Source: Glandiceps talaboti (lineage: Eukaryota; Hemichordata; Enteropneusta; Spengelidae). Taken from it: DNA of 64,000 nt. Where the stretch lies: positions 12,156,410 to 12,220,409 of the forward strand of contig NC_135556.1 of NCBI RefSeq assembly GCF_964340395.1. Direction: 5' to 3'. Below the pieces are notes generated by a model. The model saw only the letters and a program-made list of their open reading frames with translations, was not told the origin of the DNA and made no database searches. The position numbers were made by a program, and so were the translations under genes. This document shows, piece by piece, positions 24,143 to 35,481 of the stretch; the stretch's first letter is position 1; every line of letters starts with the position of its first letter.

Positions 24143-26267
24143 TTAAGCCAATAACTCGTTTAAAATTTATTTTCAACCTGTCACTGATGGAAATGTATTT
24201 AATGAAACCAGAGAGTTAAACAAAGAGACATCAGTTGTGAATGGATGGTATTCATGCAATGCTTGTTTGATTACATAGTCTAGATTCTAACCAAGGGAAT
24301 CTCGAGATTTCTCTTACGCCCTTCTTGTTCATTGGAGTGAGATCTTGAGATTCAATGCTATGGATAGAATCTAAAATAGGTTTATTTTATGTAAAAAAAA
24401 AAAAAAAGTTCATTAAAAATAAATAAATACAAATGAACAAATACTGTTTAATACTATAAATAATATATCTTTGGAAGTTTTTATTTATTTGTTTGTTTTA
24501 TATATTTTTTATAATATTTTTTCAATAGCTCTGTGAAACCAATTTCTCTCATGCAAGCAAATGTTAACCCTAATCTACCACCAGCCTTTAAACTCTTATA
24601 TCATTTTCGCAAACCAGTTATTATTTCTACCACTACATTGGGAGGCTTGTTAAGAATGATACCGTAAAACAGGTCGTGGTTTGCAACGATGCCCTAATAT
24701 ATGAATTCAATGTTCTCACAATGCATGATCATAGATAAAATCATTCAAGATCATTTTTTCCCCAACAAAAGTTCAATCTAACATTTGCATACAAGTATGT
24801 GTCACAGGGGTTCAAGTCCATGGAAATTGAAATTCTTAAAATCTGTACAAATTTGTGTGCAGTTTGATAAAATGAGATATTTGGAGTTTATCTTTTATTT
24901 GCCCTGTAATTAACACAGTAATTGGTGGCCAGATTGGATTCTAATATTCTAATGGAGTTTTCTTGAACATGCATAATGCAGTTTGAGATGTTATTTCCTA
25001 GTCTTGCTGCTAGACGTTCGGGCTTTTTTTCGATGCTATAACTATAAGCGAACGAAGTTCGCATGTGAGGGCCTGCCCGATGTTCCATCCTCGATAGCGT
25101 TGTTCGGCTGTGTGTCGTATTTTATCGGAAGAACATCCGAGGGCTAGTTGATAGACTAGTTATTTCCAAGACTCAAACTATATCTGCAAATTGACATTTC
25201 ACTAGACAACATATCCATAACATTGTTGTACAACCACTGGCCTAATATGGCAACTCTTGACACCCCCCCCCCCCCCCCAAAAAAAAAAACCCCAACAACT
25301 GTATTTTGTTGCTTCAGTTAGAAACAGTGTGAACTCTAATGGCAGCCAAATTTTGTTGCGAGTCAAAATGAGAAAAACTGGCATTTCTTGTGAGTTACCA
25401 CATAGTAAAGAGCTAGGGGAACAGCTAATTTTGATGCGTCACTAGAAATTGTGCATCAGTGGCACGTGAGATTGGCTTAGAGGGCATACTGGTCAAAAAA
25501 TATATACTTTAACTTGAGAATGCATCCATACATAAATATAACATTCATTCAGACAGAATTATTGATGTAAAAATATTTTTAATGAGTAGCTCTAACGAGG
25601 ACATATACACAAAAAAAACTAAATCATTACACAACCTGAACATACATTGTTTAAAAGATCAACTTATATAGAATTAAAAACTCAAGTTAAAAACAATTGC
25701 TTTGTGGCACAGGTTTGTTGGGATAAACTTTGGTCACTCGTCTCAAATTAATCTGTCTGTTTTTGTACTGATAGGAAATAGGATTGCAATAAAAAGGGGA
25801 AAAAATCAAACATGCATATTTTACAGTTTAAAAGATGAAGAAAAGTTTGACGTATACATTGCACCAATGGACAAAGTAAAAACAAACAAAACATAGATAT
25901 TTATATACATATAAAACTAAAACGCAGAAAAACTTTGCGGTGTGATTGAAAAACTACAAACTACGACTCATCTTCTCAGAATTCTACATACAATTAATTA
26001 ATAAGAGGATTTCATAATTGTAGGCTTGCTATCGCTGTACAAGATTTTAGAACAGGTGACATGATTGTGTACAATTTTTTTTAAATTTACAAACGGCAAA
26101 CTAACTAACTAAACTCAATCACAATACAAAGTTATTCTGGTTGCATTGTCTTTGGTCCCATTTTTAAAAAAAGGGAAAATCGCAGCAACGGGTTGAATTG
26201 TCACGTTTTTTTTTTGTGTGTTCTTCTCTCAGAGAATTTATCTTCAAAAAATTTCAGTGGAATGTAT
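24143..26267. other. Intergenic, upstream of GALNT and downstream of cyclin A
   Basis: It contains hAT-like MITE copy 2 (25325-25491), a short palindrome GCGAACGAAGTTCGC near 25048 and a C16/A run at 25263-25289. The rest is presumably cyclin A 3' UTR and spacer. I see no gene. Confidence 0.6.
25325..25491. mobile_element. hAT-like MITE, family A, copy 2
   Basis: Ends CAGTGTGAACTCTAA and TTAGAGGGCATACTG enclose a body colinear with the 8320 copy (ACTGGCATTTCTTGTGAGT, GTCACTAGAAATTGTG). The flanking octamers GTTAGAAA and GTCAAAAA are an eroded target duplication. Confidence 0.83.
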
Positions 26268-26319
26268 TTATAATGCTGGGAGGGTTTGTGATGCTGGAAT
26301 GAGAGCTACTTGATGCAAC
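26268..26319 (-). CDS. CCNA2: Cyclin A exon 8 (stop codon)
   Basis: This terminal exon completes the Lys codon and encodes [16 protein letters not shown], then TAA at 26270-26268. The human counterpart is YHGVSLLNPPETLNL, so the short tail matches in length and pattern. The acceptor is TTTACAG. Confidence 0.9.
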
Positions 26320-29300
26320 CTGTAAACAGAACAGAGAATAAAGTTGTTAAAATTGAATGCAAGGTGTGGTTTGTATGTCTACGTTACAATGAAAACTCCA
26401 CTCTTGTCAGTTTATATAAATATTTTGGTTTGAAAATCAAGTATGAGTTCTTCTCAGATACAGACAATTCTCAGAACCAGAAAATTATGTAACATAAAAC
26501 ATTTATGATGTAAGGTGATCACCTGGTAAGTTGAAGTAATTATTTTACTTGAAAACTACTTTTACACAGCTGCATGTATAATTGAGAAATTTTCAAGCTG
26601 AATCAATGTAAACAAAACTCTTACCCCATATCTGTTGAACAGTTTGGTTTTTTTAATTTAAAATGTGACAATCTTTCCATAAATAACTGTTCAACAAGTG
26701 TTTATTCAAACCTGATTCAACTTCTATGAATATGTAGAGTGATTGGAAGTTGACAGGCAACTTCTATCAACAGTAATGATCTATACCTCATTTGCCAGCA
26801 AATTATAATCCATGGAGATATTTATCAAGAGTTAAGTACTTTGTTGCACACACACAGTAAAACCAGACATCTCCAACATCTGGTAAATCACAGTCTCTAC
26901 ACGCCCCCTAAAATAAAATAAAAACTCCAACAAAACTTACTTTGGACTTTTGTATTTTTCTCTGACTGCTTGTTGTGGTTGATTGACAGAGTTGATATGA
27001 GATTGATGGAGATCACAGACACACTGGTGGATTTCAGAATAACTGTAATTACTGTAGTGTTCTAAAGCAGAAGTCTGAAAAGAAACAATGAGAGTAAACT
27101 TCTGGTTATTCACAACCCAAGATAAAAGTTATATCTTTGTAAATGTATGAAACTACTACCAAACAAGAGAGAGTATACAGTTTCAATTTGGCGAAATATG
27201 TTGTTTTTATCTTGCTGTGAACACACCCATTAAGTTTTGTGTTTGAATCTTTAATATTTGATTTGTTTTCAGTGAGATCAAATATGTATATACTTCTGCA
27301 CTATCAGTGTATTTTGTTTATGCAATTTGTAACAAAAAACTTTGTGCGAGACATTACAAAATTGTGTCATCCAATTGAAACTCTATCGTCTCTGTTTTGG
27401 TAGTACTAACGTAATGGAGTTAAATCATAGGTTATTACTAGTATTATGTTAGCATCAATAATTCAAATCTGCCACATTTTCTTGTCTGAAAAAAGTCCGT
27501 CTTTCGAAATCAAAAATATCACTGCTGTGTGAAATAAAACTCATCAAATCTGAAACCGAGTGACTGAAACAGAAGTCAACTAAATGACTTCTAAGACTTA
27601 TTGTGATCAAGTTTCCATCAGTAACTTACCCAAGGCTGTTGTCCTAGTGTATGATTGGCTAGACAAACAGCTGCAACAGCTATTATGGATGGTGTATAAC
27701 GAATGTATGGTTCATATTCTTGTAATGTCAGTTCAGCCAAAAACTAAAAACAAAAGTCAAGAAAAGGAGAATTCTTTTATAAATCAAGGCACAAAATTTG
27801 TAAAGACCGGATTGACAACTTAAAAATAATGTAAAGCTGGACTAGCTGCAACCAGAACATTTTTTAAATTATTTTGTAGCTACAGTGACTTGCTTGTAAT
27901 GTTGTGCACGTCAAATGAGATGTACAATATTGAATCAGCTATAGGTAAACTTGTGTGTGGCTCTACACATGATAGGTTACAATATATCCAATTAAAGGGA
28001 AACTACACTTCAGGAAATGAATTCATTCAATTCATAAACTATGGATTCTGGAGTCATTTCATGATTTGTATCACCTATAATTACTTGCAATTTAAAGAGG
28101 AGCATCAAGTTGATCTCATACATTTATAGGGCATCTTTGCTTTCGGCTATTGCATCATGGGAGTCAGCAGAAATAATGTATTCAATGTTTGAACACTGAA
28201 TATTCATGAGAGCTGTTTTACACTGTTAGGGTATAGGCATTTGGGACTCTTGAATATATTATTTTCTGGTAAAATACACCTTTTCCCCCCAACAATACCT
28301 ATTATTCTCCATCCAAGGTAAAGCAGTCGTTATTTTTTATAACATCAGAAATCCTTACCCTTGCTAGTTGTTCAGTTTTGCCATCAGCCTGTGCTGCTCT
28401 CAAGTACCGGTTCAAGAACACATTGATTGTTGGTACGGCCAAGTCAAACGATAAAACTTTCAATATAAGGTGCTCCATTCGTAAAACCTGCTTCTTGGTA
28501 TATGTGTCGTCTGTGATGTACACAAACTCGCCGACTTCTGGAGGGTAAATTTCTTCAAATTTCCTAAATGAACCAAGAGAAAATATTGACAAGTTAGTCT
28601 CTTATTGTCCAATCTCACAAACAAATATTTTGAAGACATAATAACAATAAGAAATGCATCGTACCATATTTTTCATGTGTTTTCCCATTATGCAGTATTT
28701 ATCAATATTACAAAGTAATTCTAGAAATTCAACTTTCCAGATTTTTTAAGCCATGCCAGACATGGAACAAAAATATTAAATATGGTACAGTACAAAACCC
28801 ACACACACCAATCCTGATTAATTAACTCTAAACTGCCAACATTGGTTGCATGACCTAGTTAGGATAATTTGAGAGATTATGACGTGGACGGTCTTAGATG
28901 GTGTCGTAAAAGAGGCTGTGGTTTACGATGACGGAATCTTTAAGAATCTTTTCATCTACTTTACATCTGTCCTAGGAATGTGTTGTGGTAGTACAAACTA
29001 CAAGCAAATTACTGTAAACCTGGATATTTTCACTAAAGATCTATTTTCGCTGGAAAACAAAAACAAGTAGTGACTAAAATGCCTTCTTGTATATGAAAAC
29101 AATGTACCAGTCTGGTAATTATTAAAAATTGGTCTTTGAAAACTAGTTGAAAAGTGTAAAATTGCCAAATTTACTAGTAGCGAAAATATCTAGTTTTGCA
29201 GTATCTTACAATGGTAGTCTTCATTTGCAGAAATTTCATCAACAATCAAAACAGCATTACACAGGTACGAGCTGTCTGCCAACGCATTAGTTGGAAACAA

Positions 29301-30313
29301 AAGGCATGTTACCATGACGACGAATTGAACACTTCAATTCACACAAGATAATAAACCAGATAACCAACTTAGTTGTAACGGACACCTTGTGGTTGACTCT
29401 CCTCTTGTAGCCATACCAGCAGATCTAACCGATATGAACAGCACAACATGGAATTGTAACTTACGCTGCAAGGAACATACTGGCAGCACCGACCAACTGC
29501 AGTTTACTTCTAAGCACACTCATAGCTGAGAGAAACCTATCGATGTAATTGACAGATAAATAGAGTGTCTCGTTGTGTAGTTTGTACTCCTCGGCCACCT
29601 CTACCAGCCAGTCAACGAGTATACACCGCATACTTGATGTGATGTCGGGTTGCTTCTTCATATAACTTGCTTTGGGCCTATTTCTCGTCTGTTAACACCA
29701 AAATAAATTGTCAGCATGCATATCGAGAATATGAAAAAGATTCATGATCACAGAAAATGTTGATTTTATGTGAAAAGTTAAATAAATTGAACATTTATAG
29801 CAAACCATACAAATCATGTTGTGTGCTCCCCCAAGTGACCATAAAAGGCACATGGAGGAGGATTGGGTACTTATTTTGCATTTTTTAATTTATAAAAACT
29901 GGAAAAATTGTGTCAAAAATGTGTTACTGTTATTACAATAAGAAACAGTTCACTATTAATCTTTTTGCAATTTATGGAATTACAAACGAGGAAACCACGA
30001 TAAAATTGCAAAATAAATACCTAATCCTCATCCTATAGCTTCATCATTTTACCCGGTAATGAAGCATGTTAGTTTATATATATGAATGGAATACTTTATG
30101 TAAATTAGTTTTTTTTTGGTTTTCCAATAATTGAAACATGTTGTGTCTGATTAATTATCTTTCTGTCAACTTGTACTTGGCTATGTACAAACAAATGCCC
30201 CTGGGAGAAAGAGAATTAAATGGACCTGAACAGAATACTGTTATTCAACATTTTGGACTTTACTACAATAACATCTTACAAAGAAGATTTTTTTGTTTAT
30301 TTATTTATCTATT

Positions 30314-30399
<86 letters not shown>

Positions 30400-31945
30400 A
30401 AATTCAAAACAACTAAAATGTCTACAGTTTGTCCATTTTTTGATACTTAATAATGAAAATATATTTGCATTGATGTAGAAGCTGCCTTTTCCTATTCGGT
30501 TCCATCATGAAGATCATAAATTCTTACAAAATGACCAAAAAAACCACCTTACCTCTGCTTCTTTTAGGTATGTAAAAATATCTTTAGCATATTCTGGGAT
30601 AAAGAGTTCACCTTCTTCTGTGTTATCAATATCGAGTGGCCTCGAAGATTCACATATTTGTTGATCTAGTGATGTGTCTAAAACCATGGGAGATTCGCCT
30701 AAGATTTAAAAAAAAAAAAAAAAAAAAGTATTTATAGACAAGCAAGCAAAAACTTTACAGTAAAGCGCTCGCAAAGTTCCGGCATACTTCCGCGTCAATG
30801 TCAACATTGTATCAATTTCTATTCGAAGTGATTCGTCACACACAACGTACAAAAACACAGTCTGTGAAAACGCGCGGTGTTCCATTATTTACATCTACGT
30901 TCTCTCGTGGCTTGTGTACTGGGAAAAAACGAACCTTGGTTTCTTTGTCGAGTTTTCGGCTCTTGCGATGTATTTCACCAATCTAATAATATGTATGTTT
31001 TTTTTTCCCCAATAGCATTTATTTTAAAGAACGCATGGGACACCCCGACAAGTTCTCAACATGTTTAGGACAAATAATGGGCCCGCATATCCCGAGTTGA
31101 GACTCGAGTTATGTAATTATTCAGAATATACAGGTGTGGTGCATTCATTAAAATCAAGAAGGTAGAATCACGGGATTAAAATCATTATCAATCCAGTGAA
31201 TTATAAAATACCACAAGACGACTAGCATTACCGTTTCACTGTCAAAATCTTACGTACGTTTTTTCTCTTTGTGTTCTCTCGGCTTTTTAAAATGGAAACC
31301 GCAGTACTATTTTATAAGGTTGCACAATGCCAATAACAAGATTTAAATGAAACAAAAGCGGAAAATAGAAAACCTACCTGACGACTCATCTAGTTCAAAT
31401 AGATTTTGCCTGACTGATAAAGGTTCTCTTGATATAAGATTTGTGACTGCTGGGTTAAGTTGCAATTCAAGTTCGCCGTCTATTTGGTCCGTTACAGTTC
31501 TTGAAGATGTTGACGGTTCGCTGTCGAAGTGTATTGAAAACCCTTGCTGGGCAACAGCTGTACTTGGAATGACAAAGCCACCCTTTCCCGCCCTGGATGT
31601 TGCATTTTCGCTTTGAAAAGTACTGAAACAGTTTTCAGAAGTTGTAGCCTGTGAATAGAAGTATACAAAATTAGTTTTGTTTCACCCATTTTGAAATACC
31701 AATAATGAATTCGCACCAGATAGTACATTTACTTTGTTTGGATAATGGAACTGGACACTGACCTTTGCCGCGCGGAATGGTTGAACTCTCGTCGAATTTC
31801 CCGTTAATGTTCCCAATGCCGCTCTTTTGCTTGCCTGTGCATTACTTCTACTTGTTCCATCGTCTCTTTTGGTTTTCCTTAAAGCCGGAGCCTGGTTTTC
31901 AAAGGAGGTGGTAGAAGTGTTGGTGGTACCACTGAAAATCGACAT
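26268..31945 (-). CDS. CCNA2: Cyclin A (complete, 8 coding exons, 442 aa)
   Basis: Cyclin A activates CDK2 and CDK1 in S and G2 phase and is destroyed by APC/C in prometaphase. The CDS joins 31945-31763, 31648-31378, 30698-30553, 29688-29465, 28563-28359, 27743-27630, 27074-26941 and 26319-26268, giving 442 codons plus TAA with phases agreeing throughout; human CCNA2 has 432. Visible are an N-terminal destruction box [10 protein letters not shown] (residues 41-50), [19 protein letters not shown] with the CDK/RXL-docking helix, [30 protein letters not shown] and a C-terminal cyclin box ending in VREKYKSPK. The degron keeps its spacing. The usual MRAIL helix reads MRCIL. Most invertebrates have one cyclin A, so this probably represents the ancestor of vertebrate CCNA1 and CCNA2; the symbol is by similarity. 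Confidence 0.96.
26941..27074 (-). CDS. CCNA2: Cyclin A exon 7
   Basis: This 134-nt exon encodes [27 protein letters not shown] and [11 protein letters not shown], the last helices of the C-terminal cyclin fold (human LMDLHQTYLKAP...REKYKNSKY). It ends in phase 2 at GTAAGT. Confidence 0.95.
27152..27409. mobile_element. MITE, family E, copy 1
   Basis: It starts ACTACCAAACAAGAGAGAGT, then ATACAGTTTCAATT, and ends with the inverse, AATTGAAACTCTAT and TTTTGGTAGTA. The interior matches 58489-58855 (GTTTGAATC, GAGATCAAAT, ATTTGTAACAAAAA). It lies in a cyclin A intron. Confidence 0.75.
27630..27743 (-). CDS. CCNA2: Cyclin A exon 6
   Basis: This 114-nt, phase 0-0 exon encodes [20 protein letters not shown] followed by an Ala-rich helix and LGQQPW. 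It matches the FLGELSLIDADPYLKYLPSV region of human cyclin A2. Confidence 0.95.
27830..27990. repeat. Dispersed repeat with relative at 1290-1440
   Basis: Shared blocks in order include GCTGCAACC/GCTGCAACT, GAATCAGCT/GAATCAACT and CTACACATGATAGG/GTACACATGATACGG. Borders are not clear. It lies in a cyclin A intron. Confidence 0.45.
28359..28563 (-). CDS. CCNA2: Cyclin A exon 5
   Basis: This 205-nt exon encodes [20 protein letters not shown] and [20 protein letters not shown] and the start of the second cyclin fold. The [20 protein letters not shown] block contacts the CDK PSTAIRE helix and is almost identical to vertebrate cyclin A. Donor GTAAGG, phase 0. Confidence 0.97.
29465..29688 (-). 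CDS. CCNA2: Cyclin A exon 4 (cyclin box, MRCIL helix)
   Basis: This 224-nt exon encodes [40 protein letters not shown] and [17 protein letters not shown]. The M-x3-L-x2-W hydrophobic patch that binds RXL motifs is intact. Alanine of MRAIL is replaced by cysteine. It ends in phase 2 at GTAAGT. Confidence 0.96.
29833..30056. mobile_element. TTAA foldback MITE, family C (degenerate copy)
   Basis: The ends AAGTGACCAT...GGAGGAGGATT and AATCCTCATCC resemble the family C ends seen at 39661-40010. The inner arms pair loosely. It lies in a cyclin A intron. Confidence 0.5.
30319..30396. repeat. GA dinucleotide microsatellite
   Basis: About 39 uninterrupted GA units lie in the cyclin A intron between exons 3 and 4, about 160 bp from the donor of exon 3. 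Confidence 0.98.
30553..30698 (-). CDS. CCNA2: Cyclin A exon 3 (entry to cyclin fold)
   Basis: This 146-nt exon encodes [10 protein letters not shown] and [16 protein letters not shown], the N-terminal helix that packs on the cyclin box (human EYxxDIxxYLREME). The acceptor is preceded by a run of about 22 T on the minus strand. The donor is GTAAGG, phase 0. Confidence 0.95.
31378..31648 (-). CDS. CCNA2: Cyclin A exon 2 (N-terminal regulatory region)
   Basis: This 271-nt exon enters in phase 0 and leaves in phase 1 at GTAGGT. It encodes a Ser/Thr-rich, low-complexity N-terminal segment ([11 protein letters not shown] to LFELDESSG) without a fold, as in other A-type cyclins. The acceptor is TTCACAG. 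Confidence 0.88.
31763..31945 (-). CDS. CCNA2: Cyclin A exon 1 (start codon, D-box)
   Basis: ATG is at 31945-31943 and starts [12 protein letters not shown]. The 61 residues are disordered and basic, with the destruction box [10 protein letters not shown] that APC/C reads. The donor GTCAGT follows AAG in phase 0. Confidence 0.93.
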
Positions 31946-32169
31946 GTTGCACCAAGACTTGTTGTAACGGCTCGTGATCAATAATTCCCTCGTACAACTG
32001 CAAATACTCTGAGATATCGGCTAACGAATTATTCCAAATTCACACAAGTTTGTGTCACTTATCCCAAGGAGTGGAATACAAATTCTGGTAAAGCTCCGCT
32101 CTAAGATGTTGAAGCAGGAGCAAATTCAGTACATTACAAAGCTTGGTCGTAGAAGATAGCACTGAAATG

Positions 32170-32235
32170 TGTAACGAAATATTGGAATCATTCAATTTCC
32201 CCGCTGCAAGTGCACATAGCCAATCACAGCGCTCG
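32170..32235 (-). promoter_or_regulatory. Candidate cyclin A promoter: paired CCAAT boxes
   Basis: About 240-280 bp upstream of the cyclin A ATG there is an ATTGG at 32181-32185 and a CCAAT at 32220-32224, 39 bp apart in inverted orientation, with a GC-rich TTTCCCCGC between them. Paired NF-Y CCAAT boxes with a nearby E2F or CHR-like element are usual in S/G2-phase cyclin promoters. This is motif reading only; the transcription start is unknown. Confidence 0.35.
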
Positions 32236-32722
32236 AAGTTGTCACGTGGTATTGAGGGTGACTATTTGGCAGATGGGGGTGTACGGATTGGCGGACGATG
32301 CGATATAGCACTACGGGAAAAAAACACTTTAAAATTCATACAGCATGTCGTGACTCAAATATTGAGATAGGAAATTATTTCAAAATTTAAATATTCCTGA
32401 ACACAGATGTTCAGAATGTGCGATTACTCCTTTAGTTTACAAGCTCTCGCAACGAGCCAAACGAGATATGCCGAGAATAGTGATTCACACATTCCCAGTT
32501 CAATGACACGAACCTGATGTCAATTTCAAAATTTGATTACTGGCGCCACCAAAAAATAACAGATAATTTATTGTATGGGAATAGATACATGTATGTACTG
32601 GTATTATGGTATTGAGTATACTGAAACATAGTACACCATTTTAATAGTATACAGGCACGTAATACATGTTTACACGTTAGATTAAGAGTGGTATTTTCAC
32701 TCAAGCATATTTGTTTGTGAAT

Positions 32723-32724
32723 AT

Positions 32725-32771
<47 letters not shown>

Positions 32772-32774
32772 TTA
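32723..32774. repeat. TTTA tetranucleotide array
   Basis: About 13 perfect units in the cyclin A upstream region. Confidence 0.97.
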
Positions 32775-33109
32775 AGGTTTGTGGATTTCTTGTGCTTCAC
32801 TCTTTGCCGTCAGCTCAGAGAGATTACTCAGAAATCATAACAAAGACGCACTCGACTCGAAGTCAAATGCAAATTAATGTCACAAGTCTGTTTATTGATT
32901 GTGGATAACAAAGAGAGTATTCTTAGTCTTACGACTTGCAGTATTTTTTATATTTGTTTAGTCTTAGACAAATGGTTGTCTTGAGGGTTATTCCGGAATT
33001 GTGCTACTTTTAATTAATAAATGAAATGAAGAAAATATCCACGCCACATTATAATGTACGTACATGCCTATATGCTATTTTGCTTATATGTGTACTAGCT
33101 GTATCCAGT

Positions 33110-33167
33110 TATGTATGTATGTATGTATGTATGTATGTATGTATGTATGTATGTATGTATAGTATAG

Positions 33168-33231
<64 letters not shown>

Positions 33232-33232
33232 A
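33110..33232. repeat. TATG then CTAT arrays
   Basis: Two adjacent perfect tetranucleotide arrays (33110-33160 and 33168-33232) are separated by a few bases. Confidence 0.97.
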
Positions 33233-33430
33233 TAGACCACGTGATCAACTTAGTCTTAGATACGCACTCACATTCGACATCATTGAGAAAATCAATGACG
33301 AACAGTTTCGTTAAAACTTTAATACAAGACCACAGCAAAAGTTTCGTTCTCAGATATCGTTACATTTCAATTATACAAAACAACGATTGAAGGCAAATAA
33401 AGAATGAATAAGTAATAATAAACAAGAAAC

Positions 33431-33600
33431 TTTTTTTTTTTTTTTTTTTTTTACATATTCCCCGTTCAGAAAACCCGGTGACCTGTACGCCTGGTGGTCG
33501 TACTAATGTTTTAAATTGAATTGATACCTGTACTGCCTTGTCTGTAATCAAATTGAGTTCATAAACCCGATGTCTTGTCAGTTCATACAAAGGCAGTCTT
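33431..33600 (-). mobile_element. Possible retroposed insertion with A-tail
   Basis: On the minus strand a non-repetitive segment with an open frame (YELTRHRVYELNLITDKAVQ) runs into a tail of 22 A (33452-33431). A-tailed inserts are typical of retroposons or processed transcripts. The source is not recognised. Confidence 0.35.
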
Positions 33601-34336
33601 TAACACTTTCCTTTCAGTCTTGCACTAACGACCCGCTTTGGTTCTGCGCATTTCAATTCACAACTAAAAAGTGCTAAACGACATATTTGTGTATATGCGG
33701 CTGTGTAATGTGGGTATTTGAAAGAGAGACTGGAAGCCCAGGCTGCTCAGTTACATAGATTCTCTACGAGGAATCACAATGCAAAAAAGGTCTACGGAAA
33801 GAATCATTAGTTGGTGAATTCTTAGAAAATAGAAGGTCGGTATTTAATATTATTCATAACTTGTCCAGGACTAGGAGGTTTAAAAATCGAACTCACCACA
33901 TTCGCACATCTTAAAAGCTTCCAATATTCATCAATTATAGGTGATACTTGTTTATTAGTACATTTTATCTCAAGATTTGCATACATGTTTACAAAAATGT
34001 AATAACAACTAAAGAAGACAAGAAACTAAAACTGTATGAAGTTATCGACTTATTAAATACTGTGTAATACGTGTCCCTCTAGCACATGGCAGCTCTGTTA
34101 TCTGTTCTCCAGAGCATTCTAACTGTACAGCACCTCTGAGCTCTACATCGTAATGGAAACTAGCGCTTTATAAATTCACCGATTGATTGATATGATTGAT
34201 ATTATCAATTAGCAATTATATTAACACTCTGGTCCGTATCATGCACATAATTTCTTTGATTCCGATCTCTACCTGAGATAAGCTCTTTTACCATTCGGAA
34301 TTTTCAAGACATCTTATAAACTGCTAGAAAACACAG

Positions 34337-34375
<39 letters not shown>

Positions 34376-34440
34376 AGTCATGGTGATAATTTTAAAGAAT
34401 CTGAAATCCATTTCTCACCCACCTGAAATATACCTAATAT

Positions 34441-34990
34441 TCAGTGTTTTTCATCATTCAAGGAAAGTTTGTCAAAATCATCTACAGAAAATTTGTTATT
34501 CAAATATTTGTAATAGTTACCACGTTCTTGCAGACTCCACACACACATATTCTTACAGGTATTTTCACTTTTGTAGGGTTCATCCAGAGGTTCAAGCCAG
34601 GTTATGATTTTATCTAGAAGTCTTGCATCCAGTTTTGACTCTGGTAGAATGTAATGTAATATACTCACTTATTCTGAATATAAAAGATCTGAAAATTTAC
34701 AGTTCAACATACATTTTGCATACTTCACACATGTACTTTCACTATTGTAGGGTTCATCTAGAGTTTAGAGCATGGTAAAAACCTTTAGCCGTTATTGATT
34801 ACCCAGCAGACATGGTCTCCTAAATCGTTTATGCACGACATAACGATTGCTACAGAGGATTGCTATAGATTCGAAGACATGTAGGATAGGGTTTCTGTTA
34901 TAATGTCCTGAATCAACACATCTTTGAATAGAATCTCTTGCCTCTGATAGAATGGCATGTAATGTATTCACTCAATCTGATTAAAACCTG
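34441..34990 (-). repeat. Two diverged copies of a segment, one with an open frame
   Basis: On the minus strand the copy at 34668-34560 (start TATATTACATTACATTCTAC) and the copy at 34985-34740 (start GAATACATTACATGCCATTC) share the start and a GATGAACCCTACAA...GTGAAA block. The second has an extra 150 bp or so in the middle. The first keeps a 75-codon frame with LLDKIITWLEPLDEPYKSEN and a possible donor; the second is broken. Origin unknown. Confidence 0.45.
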
Positions 34991-35036
34991 ATGCAGTAAT
35001 ATGACTCTATTTCTTCATTTACCTGCATACATATAG

Positions 35037-35153
35037 ATTTCTGTATTTCCTACTTTTTGAGTTTGGTGTTCCGGGAGTGATTGGAGGGAGGCGATCGCTC
35101 CTAGAACAACAAACTCAGAAGCAGATGACAATATAGGAAGGAAATACAGAAAT
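35037..35153. mobile_element. Small hairpin MITE (117 bp)
   Basis: ATTTCTGTATTTCCT at the left is mirrored by AGGAAATACAGAAAT at the right (one spacer difference). Inner repeats GAGTTTGGTGTTC / GAACAACAAACTC surround a loop with GCGATCGC. Confidence 0.8.
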
Positions 35154-35282
35154 ACAGAATCATTAGGCTACCTGACAATTCTCTACTATATGGGAGTGTG
35201 AGCAATGTTTTTGGAAATCACAAGATAGAAATAATTTTTTCAAAAAATGACCGTGGGTAAGGTTCAACAAATGCATTTCAAA

Positions 35283-35481
35283 AGACACACAGACACAGAC
35301 ACAGACACATACATATACATATATACATACATACATACATACATACATACATGCATACATGCATACATACATACATGCATACATACATACATGCATGCAT
35401 GCATACATTCATACATACATACATACATACATACATACATACATACATACATGTACATACATACATACATACATACATACA
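35283..35481. repeat. CATA tetranucleotide array
   Basis: CATA repeats with CATG interruptions lie directly after a short ACACAG run. Open frames on both strands are repeat artefacts. Confidence 0.97.
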
